Assembly: GCF_000424585.1 (NCBI RefSeq)
Contig: NZ_AUKE01000012.1
Coordinates: 60,368-124,367 of the forward strand
DNA length: 64,000 bases
Origin: Butyrivibrio sp. MC2013
GTDB lineage: Bacteria > Bacillota > Clostridia > Lachnospirales > Lachnospiraceae
Direction: 5' to 3'
The notes below the pieces were generated by a model. It saw only the letters and a program-made list of their open reading frames with translations, made no database searches and was not told the DNA's origin. Positions 1-8,931 of this stretch are shown piece after piece; the first letter of the stretch is position 1; each line of letters opens with the position of its first letter. The position numbers were made by a program, and so were the translations under genes.

Positions 1-1010
1 AATGTAAAGCCTCCAATAAAGGAGATCATGGTACCTGTCATATTACCGGACATCGCAGGAGCAAGGCGGAAAAGAACGTAAATACCTGCTTTTACCATGG
101 TCGCTGAGTGGAGAAGTGCTGATGAAGGTGTAGGTGCCACCATCGCTCCAAGGAGCCATTTAGAAAAGGGAAGCTGAGCAGCCTTGGTAAGGGCAGCAAA
201 AGCAATAAGAGCGATAGCTACCTGTACAGAAGCAGGAGCCTGTCCTGTTCCCTGCTCAACTAATACGCTAAGTGAAGCGGTTCCCTGATCAAGGGCAAAA
301 TATACTATTCCCACGCAAAGAGCACAGCCGCCAAGCAGGTTCATCCATAAAGCCCTGAAAGAGTTGTGGATAGCTTCCTCCTGCTGGGTATAGCCAATAA
401 GGAGGAATGAACATACGCTGGTGGTCTCCCAGAAGAGATCGATCCAGAGAAGGCTGTCTGAAAGGACAAAGCCAAACATAGCTCCAAGGAAGATAAAGAG
501 TATCATGAAGAAATAGTATCTTCTGTCAGGAATCTCAGTGTGATAGTGCTGATATCCATGCATATATCCTACAGCATAGATCACAATAAGGCTGCCGATG
601 ATACCGATGATGATACACATGAGAATGGAGAGATGGTCAACCTTTATATGGCTGATAGCATCAAGCTCCGGGCCTTCCAGCTCAAGCCATGCAATGACGG
701 CTGTAGGCACAATAGACAGGAGACTGACCCAGGGACGGTTGTATTTGAAGCTAAGGAAAGTTACAACCAACATAAGGAGGATCTCAGCCCCTAATATAAA
801 ATGATCTACCAGCTCGGTCTCAACATAAAACTCGGCCGGCGCAAAACCGTTCATGCCCCAATGAACAGTAAGTACTCCAGTCATAAGCATAATGATGACC
901 GCGCTGACGTAAGCTACTGCATTCCTTATCTTATTGATCCTGATACAGAACATGAGTACAGAAACAACAAGTGGAAAGCATATCAGAAACGGTATTTCCC
1001 ACATATCCAT
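1..1010 (-). CDS. echA: Ech-type hydrogenase proton-translocating subunit A (NuoL/MrpA-like), 3' part cut by window edge
   Basis: The 336 visible codons encode a very hydrophobic protein of the complex I antiporter family (NuoL, HyfB, EchA). Around residues 275-310 it has the family signature: a lysine, then AAQLPFSKWL, then APTPSSALLHSATMVKAG. The first third carries several short transmembrane segments. The protein should be the membrane proton or sodium channel subunit of an energy-converting NiFe hydrogenase, which couples ferredoxin oxidation to ion export. EchA is preferred over NuoL because the nickel chaperone gene hypA lies divergently next to it, but the other hydrogenase subunits would be to the left of the window. 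The ATG at 1010 follows an AAAGGAG site with good spacing. The 3' end is missing. The family is certain; the exact complex is inferred. Confidence 0.85.
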   Translation of the reverse strand, partial: MDMWEIPFLICFPLVVSVLMFCIRINKIRNAVAYVSAVIIMLMTGVLTVHWGMNGFAPAEFYVETELVDHFILGAEILLMLVVTFLSFKYNRPWVSLLSIVPTAVIAWLELEGPELDAISHIKVDHLSILMCIIIGIIGSLIVIYAVGYMHGYQHYHTEIPDRRYYFFMILFIFLGAMFGFVLSDSLLWIDLFWETTSVCSFLLIGYTQQEEAIHNSFRALWMNLLGGCALCVGIVYFALDQGTASLSVLVEQGTGQAPASVQVAIALIAFAALTKAAQLPFSKWLLGAMVAPTPSSALLHSATMVKAGIYVLFRLAPAMSGNMTGTMISFIGGFT

Positions 1011-1202
1011 TTCAATTGCTCCTTTCCTTTATTTATTCGCATTTACTAAAGTACACCGTTTTTATATATAAATCTAGTTAAAACTTTCACAAAAACTAAT
1101 GGAATACAAATGTTTTTTATGCTAAAGTAAGCATTAACTGTGGGCAATAACAAATCCGGCCTGTCTGTGGTAGCCTCCATTGCCGGTGAAAAGAGCGGAA
1201 AT
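1011..1202. promoter_or_regulatory. Divergent promoter region between echA-like gene and hypA
   Basis: This is an AT-rich spacer between two divergent starts, so it must hold the promoters for both genes. It contains TATATATAAA-like stretches near 1063-1073 and a TATGCT-like box near 1119, but I could not fix a -35/-10 pair with confidence on either strand. Confidence 0.4.
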
Positions 1203-1550
1203 ATGCATGAACTAAGTTACATCACCCGTCTATGTAAAATTGCAGAAGCTACTGCCGTAGAGCAGAATGCAAAGTCAGTAGATACTCTGTCCATACAGGT
1301 TGGTGAGATGACAGGTCTGATCCCCGAATATCTTCAGCGTTATTATCCGGGCGTAGTCAAAGGCACCATACTAGATGGCTCAAAGCTTGAAATAGAGTAT
1401 TTGCCGGTCAAAACAAGGTGCTCTGATTGCGGGGAGCTATACCATCCCTGCAAGGACAATTCCTATCTCTGCCCTAACTGCTCATCTCCTAAAGGCGAGA
1501 TTATAAACGGCAGGGAATTCCTCATCAAAAATATGATCATTGATGACTAA
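1203..1550 (+). CDS. hypA: Hydrogenase nickel incorporation protein HypA
   Basis: A 115-residue protein with the hallmarks of HypA/HybF. It starts MHELSY, and His2 is the family's nickel ligand. A zinc-ribbon follows in the C-terminal half, with CSDCG and CPNC pairs at about residues 75-100. HypA delivers nickel to the large subunit of NiFe hydrogenases together with HypB. An upstream in-frame GTG at 1140 would add 21 residues, but the family begins directly at MHE, so the ATG at 1203 is chosen; its ribosome binding site (AGCGGAA) is only moderate. The gene is divergent from the hydrogenase membrane subunit gene, which supports the assignment. No hypB-F genes are visible. Confidence 0.93.
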   Translation: MHELSYITRLCKIAEATAVEQNAKSVDTLSIQVGEMTGLIPEYLQRYYPGVVKGTILDGSKLEIEYLPVKTRCSDCGELYHPCKDNSYLCPNCSSPKGEIINGREFLIKNMIIDD

Positions 1551-1812
1551 TATGCTCATATTCTTTGAGCGGTTTACTGCATAAAAAGATACATCACTCC
1601 TTGGTATTTCGGCCAAAAGCATTAATAATTTACTATAAGCCGTACGTATTCATACGCTAATACATTTATTATAGCATAACACTCCGTTGTCTTTCTTAAA
1701 ATACAAGCGCTAATATAAGCTTAAATTCTCTTTTTTCCGATAAAATAAAGGACATATTTATATTTGATGTCAGAATCTGTTATCTGATCGATGCTATTAT
1801 GGAGAAAGATTC
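1551..1812. promoter_or_regulatory. Intergenic region with likely promoter of the diguanylate cyclase pair
   Basis: AT-rich spacer after hypA. A TTGTCT near 1688 followed about 18 bases later by TAATAT is a plausible sigma-70 promoter for the two following genes. No strong terminator for hypA is evident, only a 5-bp GCTCA/TGAGC hairpin near 1554-1570. Confidence 0.35.
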
Positions 1813-3558
1813 ATGGTTTCTGAGGAGAGATCCGGTTTTCTTCATAATCTTTTATTTGCAATGCTGGCGGCACTGATACCTGTATTTATCTTCGTATCTG
1901 CCGGTAGTTTTCTTAATTCTACTCCTGTATATCCTATTTCTCCTATTAACTACGGCTGGATGATCAAGACCGATGAAGGTACCCAGGTAGGAGTGTCTCT
2001 GGCAAGTGCCAAAGTAGGACTCATGGGTAAGGGTCAAAGTGTGACTATGACCAATAGCTTGCCTGTTTATGAGATACCAAACGGTGTCCTGTACTTTAGA
2101 TCGGATCTGGCCACGGTAACTGTTTCCATTGATGGCAACGAGGTCTACCGCTACGGCTTTGACTACATGGAAAAGGGCAAGATGGTTCCTGTACACTACA
2201 ACTTCATCAATGTTTTGCCAAAGGATCTGGGCAAGCAGTTTACCATTACTTTGACAGGAGCTGAAGTTCTGGCATTCTCAGGCCTTCCATCTGTCGTATA
2301 TGGCAATGCCGATGATCTGGATACCCATTTTGTACATTCACTTAGATTTCAGGTACTTACAGGAGTATTTCTATGGATCTTTGGCCTTATTGAGTTGGTG
2401 CTTTATATTTTCTTCAATTCCGGTCATAATTTTAATGCATCCATGATCTTTTCAGGAATGATCTCTTTTCTCTTTGGCCTGCTGATACTGTGCTATAACG
2501 GCTTCTTCTATTACATCAGCTCCAATGAGTATCTATTTACACTCATAGAATATATCGCCCTATATCTGATTCCTCCTGCCATGATGGGCTTTTTGATCTA
2601 CAGCAGCCCATCTTCTTCAAACAGTATCACCAGGACTTTTTTGATAGGCAACATCATTGCAGTGCTGATCATGCCCTTTGTTCACTTCTTTTTGGGTATC
2701 CATATCAACACCTTCCTTCCTTTTGTCAATTCCATTTCTGTTGTGGAAGATATTCTTATAATAGCTATCATCATTGGTATGTACCGCCCCTTGTATGACA
2801 AGAGTCAGAAGGGCAAGGCTCTTCCGACCTTTTCCCAGACCATACTGATGCTGGGTCAGCTGTCTCTTTTGATAGGCGTGGGCCTTGATCTTTTTAATTT
2901 TGTTTATGTCAAATATCTGTCCGTTAAAAGTGCGACAAATATCCAACTTAATCTCACCTGTATAGGTGCCCTGATCTTTGTGATATGCATAATAGTCAAC
3001 TTCTTCCTCTATATCACCGAGCACATTAATGAAAAAACTGTTAGAGCCAATCTTGAAGGCATCGCATATACAGATGCTCTGACAGGGATATCCAACAGAG
3101 CCAGGTGTGAACAGGCATTCAAAGAAATAACAGAGGGCAAGGATAATTTTATTATCATAAGCTTTGACCTGGACAGGCTTAAAGCTGTCAACGACACCTT
3201 TGGTCATAATGCGGGAGATAAGATGATAGCTGATTTTGCCCGGATACTGGCAGATATATTTGAAGATGCTTATCTCGCTGGCCGTATGGGCGGCGATGAG
3301 TTTATAGTGATAATAATCGGTAATGATCACCAGAAAGTAGCCGGTCTTTTAAGAGAACTTACCGCAAGGCTCGGTATTTATAATGAAACTAATACCCAGG
3401 TACCACTGCACTGCTCTTGGGGCGTTGCAGCCGGTATAGGCGGCAAGGATACGGCTCACTTTGTATATATGGAAGCTGATGCTGAGATGTATATCCGCAA
3501 GATGCTCAATCATGCGGCTCTTGATGCTGCAAGTAAAGGAGGTACAGGTAATGAATAA
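1813..3558 (+). CDS. Membrane sensor diguanylate cyclase (extracytoplasmic domain, multi-TM, GGDEF)
   Basis: A 581-residue protein. An N-terminal membrane segment (about 10-30) is followed by an extracytoplasmic region to about residue 180, then about seven transmembrane helices (180-415), then a cytoplasmic GGDEF domain (about 425-575). The architecture resembles 7TMR-DISM receptors. The active-site motif is intact, GGDEF at 493-497, and the upstream metal-binding aspartate motif SFDLDRLK is present. The product should be cyclic di-GMP made in response to an external ligand. The inhibitory I-site RxxD expected just before GGDEF is absent (EDAY in its place), so feedback inhibition at that site is unlikely. 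The start is supported by a GGAGAAAG site. The next gene overlaps it by 8 bases and has the same architecture. Confidence 0.88.
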   Translation: MVSEERSGFLHNLLFAMLAALIPVFIFVSAGSFLNSTPVYPISPINYGWMIKTDEGTQVGVSLASAKVGLMGKGQSVTMTNSLPVYEIPNGVLYFRSDLATVTVSIDGNEVYRYGFDYMEKGKMVPVHYNFINVLPKDLGKQFTITLTGAEVLAFSGLPSVVYGNADDLDTHFVHSLRFQVLTGVFLWIFGLIELVLYIFFNSGHNFNASMIFSGMISFLFGLLILCYNGFFYYISSNEYLFTLIEYIALYLIPPAMMGFLIYSSPSSSNSITRTFLIGNIIAVLIMPFVHFFLGIHINTFLPFVNSISVVEDILIIAIIIGMYRPLYDKSQKGKALPTFSQTILMLGQLSLLIGVGLDLFNFVYVKYLSVKSATNIQLNLTCIGALIFVICIIVNFFLYITEHINEKTVRANLEGIAYTDALTGISNRARCEQAFKEITEGKDNFIIISFDLDRLKAVNDTFGHNAGDKMIADFARILADIFEDAYLAGRMGGDEFIVIIIGNDHQKVAGLLRELTARLGIYNETNTQVPLHCSWGVAAGIGGKDTAHFVYMEADAEMYIRKMLNHAALDAASKGGTGNE

Positions 3559-5236
3559 TAAACTTCTGATCCTAATGACCTCCATAGTATCTGCTTTTTT
3601 TGTATGCATCTGTATTTATTCTCTCCATTACAACACCAGCTATCCAAGCTGTGAGTTGATGACAGGCTGGAATATAACCTATAATGGCAAACTATACAAG
3701 AATGTTAACCTGGAAGATCTGGATGAACTGATAGGAAACAATTTCCCCAAGGGCAAAGAACTTGTAATGAGGACGAGACTACCTGACCTTGGAGAATTGC
3801 CTCTTCCGTCAATAAGGATCTATGCCAGATTCTGCGCAGTGAAAGTGACCAGTGCAGATGTGCTTCTCACAGAAGCTTTCCAGGAAGAACTAAAAAAGGG
3901 TGACGCTGTAGGGTGCGGCCATATCTATGTTCCCCTGCCTCAAAAATATCAGGGCTGCGACATTGTTATCAGCTATACATCGGGAGAAAACACCACCTTT
4001 AAGGAAATGCTCAATCCAATCCTGGGAGATTACCATGATCTGAGGATGGGGCTGCTCCATATGTATCTTTTCCCCTTCCTTACAGGTATTTTCCTTTTTA
4101 TATTTGGAGCTTTGTTTTTGTCTGTGGCTTTGGTCTTCTATCCCAGAATGCATGGCTTAAGAGGACAGCTCTTCAGCAGTCTTTTTACCATGGATATAGG
4201 CTTATGGATGACCTTCTATTTTAAGGTAGGAAATTTAATCATAAGCCTAAAATATACAACCGACATAGAATATGTCGCGCTCTTTTTGCTGGTACCATTA
4301 TCGTTTATCCTTTTTGGAAATATTATGGACCTGAGACACAGGAATGGCTACAGGGTAATAGCCGCAATTGGCTCTGTCCTTGCGCTTACCTTTATCGTAC
4401 TGCATTACACCAATATACTTCACATGATCAACACCCTTAAGTATGTGCACCTCATGGGACTGGTTATCATCATAATAATCTTCTACTATAGTTTCTTTGA
4501 TAAAAACGGCAAGAAACTTTCGCCTTCCAACAGAATTCTGATGAATGGCTTCAGCTTCCTGGGAGGTATGCTGATCTTCGGTGTACTTATCTATCAGTTC
4601 AGAACCTGGAGGTTTATAGAGCTCTATAGACCTGACCGTTTTGTCATGCCTATTGGTGCTCTGGTCAATACCTTCTGTCTGCTGATCAATTACTACCTAT
4701 ATATTGCAGAATCTTATGCAAGACAGCGTGAATACAGCTCTCTTACTCATCTGGCGTACGCTGATGGCCTGACAGATCTGCCCAACAGAGCAAAAAGCGA
4801 CAGTTTAATGGAGGAGCTGGACAGCGCTTCTGAGCCCTATTCGATAGTCTCTCTGGATCTTAATGGGCTAAAAGAGATCAATGATGTGCACGGTCATGCT
4901 ACAGGAGACAGATATATTGTCGAATTTGCCATGGCGATCAAGGAATGCCTTGGAGAGGGTGATTTTTGTGCCAGAATAGGCGGAGATGAATTTATAATCA
5001 TTACAAAGAATACCAAAACCGGTTGGGTTGATGAAAGAATAGGAATCCTTAAAAACAAACTTCAGACATTAAATGCTACAGATCCTATGTACACACGGAG
5101 CTTTGCCTCAGGTTATGCCAGCAGTAGTGAATTTGAGAAAGCTGATTCTCATTCTGTATACCTGTTGGCAGATCAGCGCATGTATGCCAACAAGAGGCAG
5201 ATACACAAGGCCCTGGGACTTAAATCCAGAAGTTGA
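3551..5236 (+). CDS. Second membrane sensor diguanylate cyclase, translationally coupled
   Basis: A 561-residue protein with the same layout as its upstream neighbour: one N-terminal membrane segment, an extracytoplasmic domain, about seven transmembrane helices and a C-terminal GGDEF domain (GGDEF at about 477-481, preceded by SLDLNGLKEIND). The I-site position reads GEGD, so the arginine is missing here too. The ATG at 3551 has a GGAGG site inside the upstream gene and starts 8 bases before that gene's stop, which implies translational coupling. An in-frame earlier start at 3461 would lie far inside the upstream gene and is rejected. The pair looks like a tandem duplication that has diverged strongly in the sensor half. 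Ligand unknown. Confidence 0.88.
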   Translation: MNNKLLILMTSIVSAFFVCICIYSLHYNTSYPSCELMTGWNITYNGKLYKNVNLEDLDELIGNNFPKGKELVMRTRLPDLGELPLPSIRIYARFCAVKVTSADVLLTEAFQEELKKGDAVGCGHIYVPLPQKYQGCDIVISYTSGENTTFKEMLNPILGDYHDLRMGLLHMYLFPFLTGIFLFIFGALFLSVALVFYPRMHGLRGQLFSSLFTMDIGLWMTFYFKVGNLIISLKYTTDIEYVALFLLVPLSFILFGNIMDLRHRNGYRVIAAIGSVLALTFIVLHYTNILHMINTLKYVHLMGLVIIIIIFYYSFFDKNGKKLSPSNRILMNGFSFLGGMLIFGVLIYQFRTWRFIELYRPDRFVMPIGALVNTFCLLINYYLYIAESYARQREYSSLTHLAYADGLTDLPNRAKSDSLMEELDSASEPYSIVSLDLNGLKEINDVHGHATGDRYIVEFAMAIKECLGEGDFCARIGGDEFIIITKNTKTGWVDERIGILKNKLQTLNATDPMYTRSFASGYASSSEFEKADSHSVYLLADQRMYANKRQIHKALGLKSRS

Positions 5237-5242
5237 AAGTTA

Positions 5243-5292
5243 AAAACCCTTCTTTACAGCCTGCTGACAGGATTACTGCAAAGAAGGGTTTT
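5243..5292. terminator. Bidirectional rho-independent terminator
   Basis: A perfect 13-bp stem (5243-5255 with 5280-5292, AAAACCCTTCTTT and its complement) closes a 24-base loop between the convergent diguanylate cyclase and ABC ATPase genes. A-rich and T-rich flanks on both sides allow termination in either direction. Confidence 0.85.
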
Positions 5293-5300
5293 GGGTTTTA

Positions 5301-6047
5301 TTATATGGCTTGTACAAACTGCTTCGTACGTTCATTCTCGGGGTTTCCAAATACTTTGTCCGGTGTACCTCTTTCCAGGATGATACCGGAATCCATAAAT
5401 AGTATCTGATCGGATACGTCCCTGGCAAAGGCCATCTCATGAGTAACTATGATCATGGTGGTCTTCTTCATTGCCAGCCTCTTGATGACCTTCAGAACTT
5501 CGCCTGTAAGTTCAGGATCAAGGGCAGATGTGGGCTCGTCAAAGCAAAGTATGTCAGGCTGCAGGGCAAGTGCCCTTGCTATAGCCACTCTCTGCTGCTG
5601 ACCTCCGGATAGCTGATGGGGATAATTTTCAGACCTGTCACTAAGTCCCATCAGATCCAGAAGCTTTAAGGCTCTTTCCCTTATCTCCGCCTCGCTTGAC
5701 TCTCCCTTAAGCCTGGGTGCCAGCATGATATTCTCCAAAGCTGTATACTGGGGAAAAAGATTAAATTGCTGAAACACAAGGCCAAAATGCTGACGTTTAT
5801 GCCTTATATTGTTCTCAGATAAAGTGGACGGATCATCTGAATCAAGAAGAACATCTCCCTTTACTGATATGATACCGGTGTCCGGAGTCTCTAGGAAATT
5901 CAGGCAGCGAAGCAGGGTGGTTTTACCACTTCCGGAAGATCCGATTATGGACACAGTCTCCCCTTCTTCCATTGTAAAGTTAATATCATTTAATACTTCT
6001 GTATTTTCAAACTTTTTGCTTAGGTTCTTTACTTCAAGAATAGACAC
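5301..6047 (-). CDS. Polar amino acid ABC transporter ATP-binding protein (GlnQ/HisP family)
   Basis: A 248-residue ABC ATPase. Walker A is GSSGSGKTT (about 36-44), the Q-loop region is VFQQFNLFPQ, the signature is LSGGQQQR and Walker B is ILCFDEPTSALDPEL. The FNLFPQ and DEPTSALDPE wording is typical of the polar amino acid importers (GlnQ, HisP, TcyC). It starts with GTG at 6047, six bases after an AGGAGG site. It is the last gene of a three-gene minus-strand operon with the permease and binding protein just upstream. The amino acid imported cannot be decided from the ATPase. Confidence 0.93.
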   Translation of the reverse strand: MSILEVKNLSKKFENTEVLNDINFTMEEGETVSIIGSSGSGKTTLLRCLNFLETPDTGIISVKGDVLLDSDDPSTLSENNIRHKRQHFGLVFQQFNLFPQYTALENIMLAPRLKGESSEAEIRERALKLLDLMGLSDRSENYPHQLSGGQQQRVAIARALALQPDILCFDEPTSALDPELTGEVLKVIKRLAMKKTTMIIVTHEMAFARDVSDQILFMDSGIILERGTPDKVFGNPENERTKQFVQAI

Positions 6048-6096
6048 ATTTACCTCCTATGCAGGGCTTTTATACGCGCCCCGCATCTTATTGGGA

Positions 6097-6753
6097 TCAT
6101 CTGAAATATGAAAGCTTCTTTTCAATAAGGCCAAAAAGCCATGTAAGAAGGCCTGAGAAGACCAGATAGAAAACGCCTGTATAAAATAGCGGCCAGATGA
6201 TTCCTGCTGATTTGATAAATGCCTGACCATTCCAAATGATCTCATAAACAGCAATAACTCTGGCAAGCGATGTATCCTTTACCAGAGTAATGATCTCATT
6301 GGACATAGGTGGTACGATTCTCTTGATCACCTGAAGCAGTACTACCTTAAAGAAAATCTGCCTGTCAGTCATACCCAGTACCTTGCCGGCCTCATACTGG
6401 CCCACAGGTATAGACTGTATTCCACCTCTGTATATCTCAGAGAAATAGCAGGCATAATTGATGACAAAAGCAGTCAAAGCCGCAAGGAAACGTCCTGTAT
6501 CTCCGGATCCCCATACGTTATTACCCAGGAAAATACCAGGCCCGTAATAAATGATAATAAGCTGGAGCATCAGAGGTGTCCCTCTGATGACCCAGATTAT
6601 AAATTTAACAGGATATTTGATAAGTGCTGATACGCTCATAGACCCGAAGCAGATAAGGAGCCCCAAAGGAAGAGCGAGTATCAGCGTCAGCGCAAAAAGC
6701 TCTAATGTTCCCAGAAAACCTTCCAGGAGCGATAATGTAACCGTTAAAAACAT
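6097..6753 (-). CDS. Polar amino acid ABC transporter permease
   Basis: A 218-residue inner-membrane protein of the HisMQ/GlnP permease family. It opens with a transmembrane segment ending in GTLELFALTL and has the family motif IRGTPLMLQL at about residues 58-67. The cytoplasmic coupling loop (EAGKVLGMTDRQIFFKVVLLQ) faces the ATPase. One permease gene probably forms a homodimer. It lies 26 bases downstream of the binding protein gene and 49 bases upstream of the ATPase gene. An AAGGGATC site precedes the start. Confidence 0.92.
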   Translation of the reverse strand: MFLTVTLSLLEGFLGTLELFALTLILALPLGLLICFGSMSVSALIKYPVKFIIWVIRGTPLMLQLIIIYYGPGIFLGNNVWGSGDTGRFLAALTAFVINYACYFSEIYRGGIQSIPVGQYEAGKVLGMTDRQIFFKVVLLQVIKRIVPPMSNEIITLVKDTSLARVIAVYEIIWNGQAFIKSAGIIWPLFYTGVFYLVFSGLLTWLFGLIEKKLSYFR

Positions 6754-6779
6754 AATAAAGATCCCTTATGACTAAATGA

Positions 6780-7577
6780 TTATTTCCAAGCCAGAGCTTC
6801 CTGTACTCCATATGTGCCGGCTGCTTCCTTCATAGATCCATCTGAAGCAAACTTGTCAAGGCATCCGTTAATAAACGCAGCAAGATCTGATCCCTTGCGG
6901 CATCCAATACCATACTCTTCAGTTGTCAACTCTGCTGTATGAGCAAGACCCGGATAGGATGTGCCTTCTCCGATCATTGCGCCGGCCATGAGAAGGTCAA
7001 TGATGCAGGCATCAGATGTACCTGCTGCAACTTCCATAACAGCATCAGCCTGGGAGGTAAGTGCTGTGTAATTGTAGTTGTTCTCTTTAGCAGCTTCCTC
7101 ACCTGCAGAGCCTGCTTCTACTGCAAAGTAAAGATCAGCAGCAGATGCAGCATCTGTAATATCTGCAGCCTTGTCAGAAGAAACTACTACAACCTGAGCA
7201 TTATTGAGGTAGGGCTTTGTACACTCCATTGAAGATGTAACCTCACTTGTGAGTGTCATTCCATTCCAGACAACGTCAATAGACTTGTTATCAAGCTCCA
7301 GGATCTTATTATCCCAGTCAATCTCTACAAATTCAACTTCTACGCCAAGTTCATCAGCCACTTTTCTGGCCATATCTGCATCAAATCCGATCCACTCACC
7401 ATTGTCATTCTTATAGTCCATGGGAGCAAAATCGGTTATACCTACGATAAGCTTTCCTTTATTCTTGATATATTCAACATCACTTGCAGAATCACTTGTC
7501 TGAGTTTTGTTTGCGCATGCACAAAGCATAGCTGACATAATAAGAGTCGCTGCCAGTGCCACTATCTTCTTTTTCAT
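6780..7577 (-). CDS. Amino acid ABC transporter substrate-binding lipoprotein (SBP_bac_3)
   Basis: A 265-residue lipoprotein. The signal peptide ends in a lipobox at the LCAC motif (about 18-21), so Cys21 should be the lipidated residue. The mature part has the family 3 binding-protein signature: GKLIVGITDFAPMDYKND, then GFDADMARKVADELG at about 60-80, and later TSSMECTKPYLN and VEAGSAGEEAAKE. It delivers an amino acid to the permease and ATPase encoded just downstream. It is the first gene of the operon. A TAAAGGAGG site precedes the start. Confidence 0.92.
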   Translation of the reverse strand: MKKKIVALAATLIMSAMLCACANKTQTSDSASDVEYIKNKGKLIVGITDFAPMDYKNDNGEWIGFDADMARKVADELGVEVEFVEIDWDNKILELDNKSIDVVWNGMTLTSEVTSSMECTKPYLNNAQVVVVSSDKAADITDAASAADLYFAVEAGSAGEEAAKENNYNYTALTSQADAVMEVAAGTSDACIIDLLMAGAMIGEGTSYPGLAHTAELTTEEYGIGCRKGSDLAAFINGCLDKFASDGSMKEAAGTYGVQEALAWK

Positions 7578-7660
7578 AAATCCTCCTTTATGAGCTTTAA
7601 CTCGTTAGATGTTTATCACTGTACCATATAAAAGTGCCTTTGTAAATAGCTATTTTCATA

Positions 7661-7693
7661 ATAAAATGGCGATCGCCGGGATCGCCATTTTAT
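7661..7693 (-). terminator. Rho-independent terminator downstream of nagA
   Basis: A perfect 13-bp stem (ATAAAATGGCGAT with ATCGCCATTTTAT) and a 7-base loop, between the end of nagA and the start of the amino acid ABC operon. It closes the long chitobiose cluster and insulates the amino acid importer. Confidence 0.75.
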
Positions 7694-7725
7694 ACTATCT
7701 TCTACCAGATTTTAAGGCTAACTGA

Positions 7726-8901
7726 TCAGCTGAGTTTTTGGCCCTTAAGGACAACTGCCTTAAGATCAAAATTGTTCTTATCCGCTATGAGGATATTAGC
7801 AATCTTACCCGGAGTAATGCTTCCAAGCTCGTTATCAAGGCCGATAGATACTGCAGGATTAAGAGATGCAGCTCTTATCGCTATCTCGGGAGCAATACCC
7901 ATATCATTGATACATACTTTCATGCAATCATAGAGATTGGTAACTGAAGCGGCAATGGTACCATCTGCCAGAAGTGCCTTTCTGCCTGTCACTGTAACCT
8001 TGTGGCCGCCAAGCTCGTACTCTCCGTCAGGCATTCCTATAGCTCTCATGCTGTCACTGATCAGGACCACCCTCTCAGGTCCAAATATCCTAAAGGTATT
8101 GCGTACAACACAGGGATGGATATGGAAACCATCTGTGATCAGCTCCACCATGCTCTCCGGGTCGTCGCTGGCAGCTCCGATCACTCCGGGAGCTCTGTGA
8201 GTGTAAGGGCTCATTGCATTATAAAGGTGAGTTATATGATGCACACCTTTGCTGATAGCCTTCATACATGTATCGTAATCAGCATTGGTATGAGCAATGG
8301 ATATGACAACTTTGTCCTTCATTTCGTCAATAAATTCCATCGCTCCATCCATCTCGGGAGCAATATCCACCAGCTTAATTGCGTCGCCGCTAAGCTTTTG
8401 CATTTCTTCTACAAATTTACTGTCAGCTCTTTTGATATCAGATTCTTCCTGTGAGCCCTTTTTGGCAGGGGATATAAAGGGGCCTTCCATGTTGATACCC
8501 GCAAAAACGGCTTCCTTCATGTGAGCTGTGGGATCAGCCTTCAGATCATCCAGGTATTTGCCTGTTTCTCTGGCCACAGAGAGCAGTCTCTCCTCAGGTA
8601 CAGTCATAGTGGTGGGACACAGCGCAGTTACGCCCAGACTGGCCTCATATGCCAGAAAATCAGAAATAGACTCCATATCTGCATCACAGAAATCTCTGTT
8701 ATGACATCCATGTACATGTACATCAACCAGGCCTGGGATCACATAATTTCCTTCTGCATCCAAAATATCATTGCAATCTGAAATACAGCCTGTGAGACCC
8801 TCTTCAAGGGACACTCCAAGGATACGTCCGTCTTTTATCTCTACACAGCCTTTTTTGAATACGCCCTCGTCTGTGTAAACAAGTCCGTTAATTATCTTCA
8901 C
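7726..8901 (-). CDS. nagA: N-acetylglucosamine-6-phosphate deacetylase
   Basis: A 391-residue amidohydrolase. Family marks are the metal-binding HVHG motif in GLVDVHVHGCHNRDF (about 58-72), NMEGPFIS, the histidine motif SIAHTNADYD, THLYNAMSP and the catalytic aspartate in ISDSMRAIGMPDGEY. It removes acetate from GlcNAc-6-phosphate to give glucosamine-6-phosphate, the committed step of N-acetylglucosamine catabolism. It starts with GTG at 8901 behind a GGGAGG site and follows the response regulator gene by 30 bases, so it is the last gene of the minus-strand chitobiose cluster. A nagB deaminase is not in the window. Its presence is one of the main reasons for reading the cluster as amino-sugar specific. 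Confidence 0.93.
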   Translation of the reverse strand: MKIINGLVYTDEGVFKKGCVEIKDGRILGVSLEEGLTGCISDCNDILDAEGNYVIPGLVDVHVHGCHNRDFCDADMESISDFLAYEASLGVTALCPTTMTVPEERLLSVARETGKYLDDLKADPTAHMKEAVFAGINMEGPFISPAKKGSQEESDIKRADSKFVEEMQKLSGDAIKLVDIAPEMDGAMEFIDEMKDKVVISIAHTNADYDTCMKAISKGVHHITHLYNAMSPYTHRAPGVIGAASDDPESMVELITDGFHIHPCVVRNTFRIFGPERVVLISDSMRAIGMPDGEYELGGHKVTVTGRKALLADGTIAASVTNLYDCMKVCINDMGIAPEIAIRAASLNPAVSIGLDNELGSITPGKIANILIADKNNFDLKAVVLKGQKLS

Positions 8902-8931
8902 TTTTATTCCCTCCCTTTTTAGTATTATCCG

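Noticed and set aside
1140..1202. Longer HypA from GTG at 1140
   Set aside because: HypA function needs the N-terminal Met-His; the extension would bury it.
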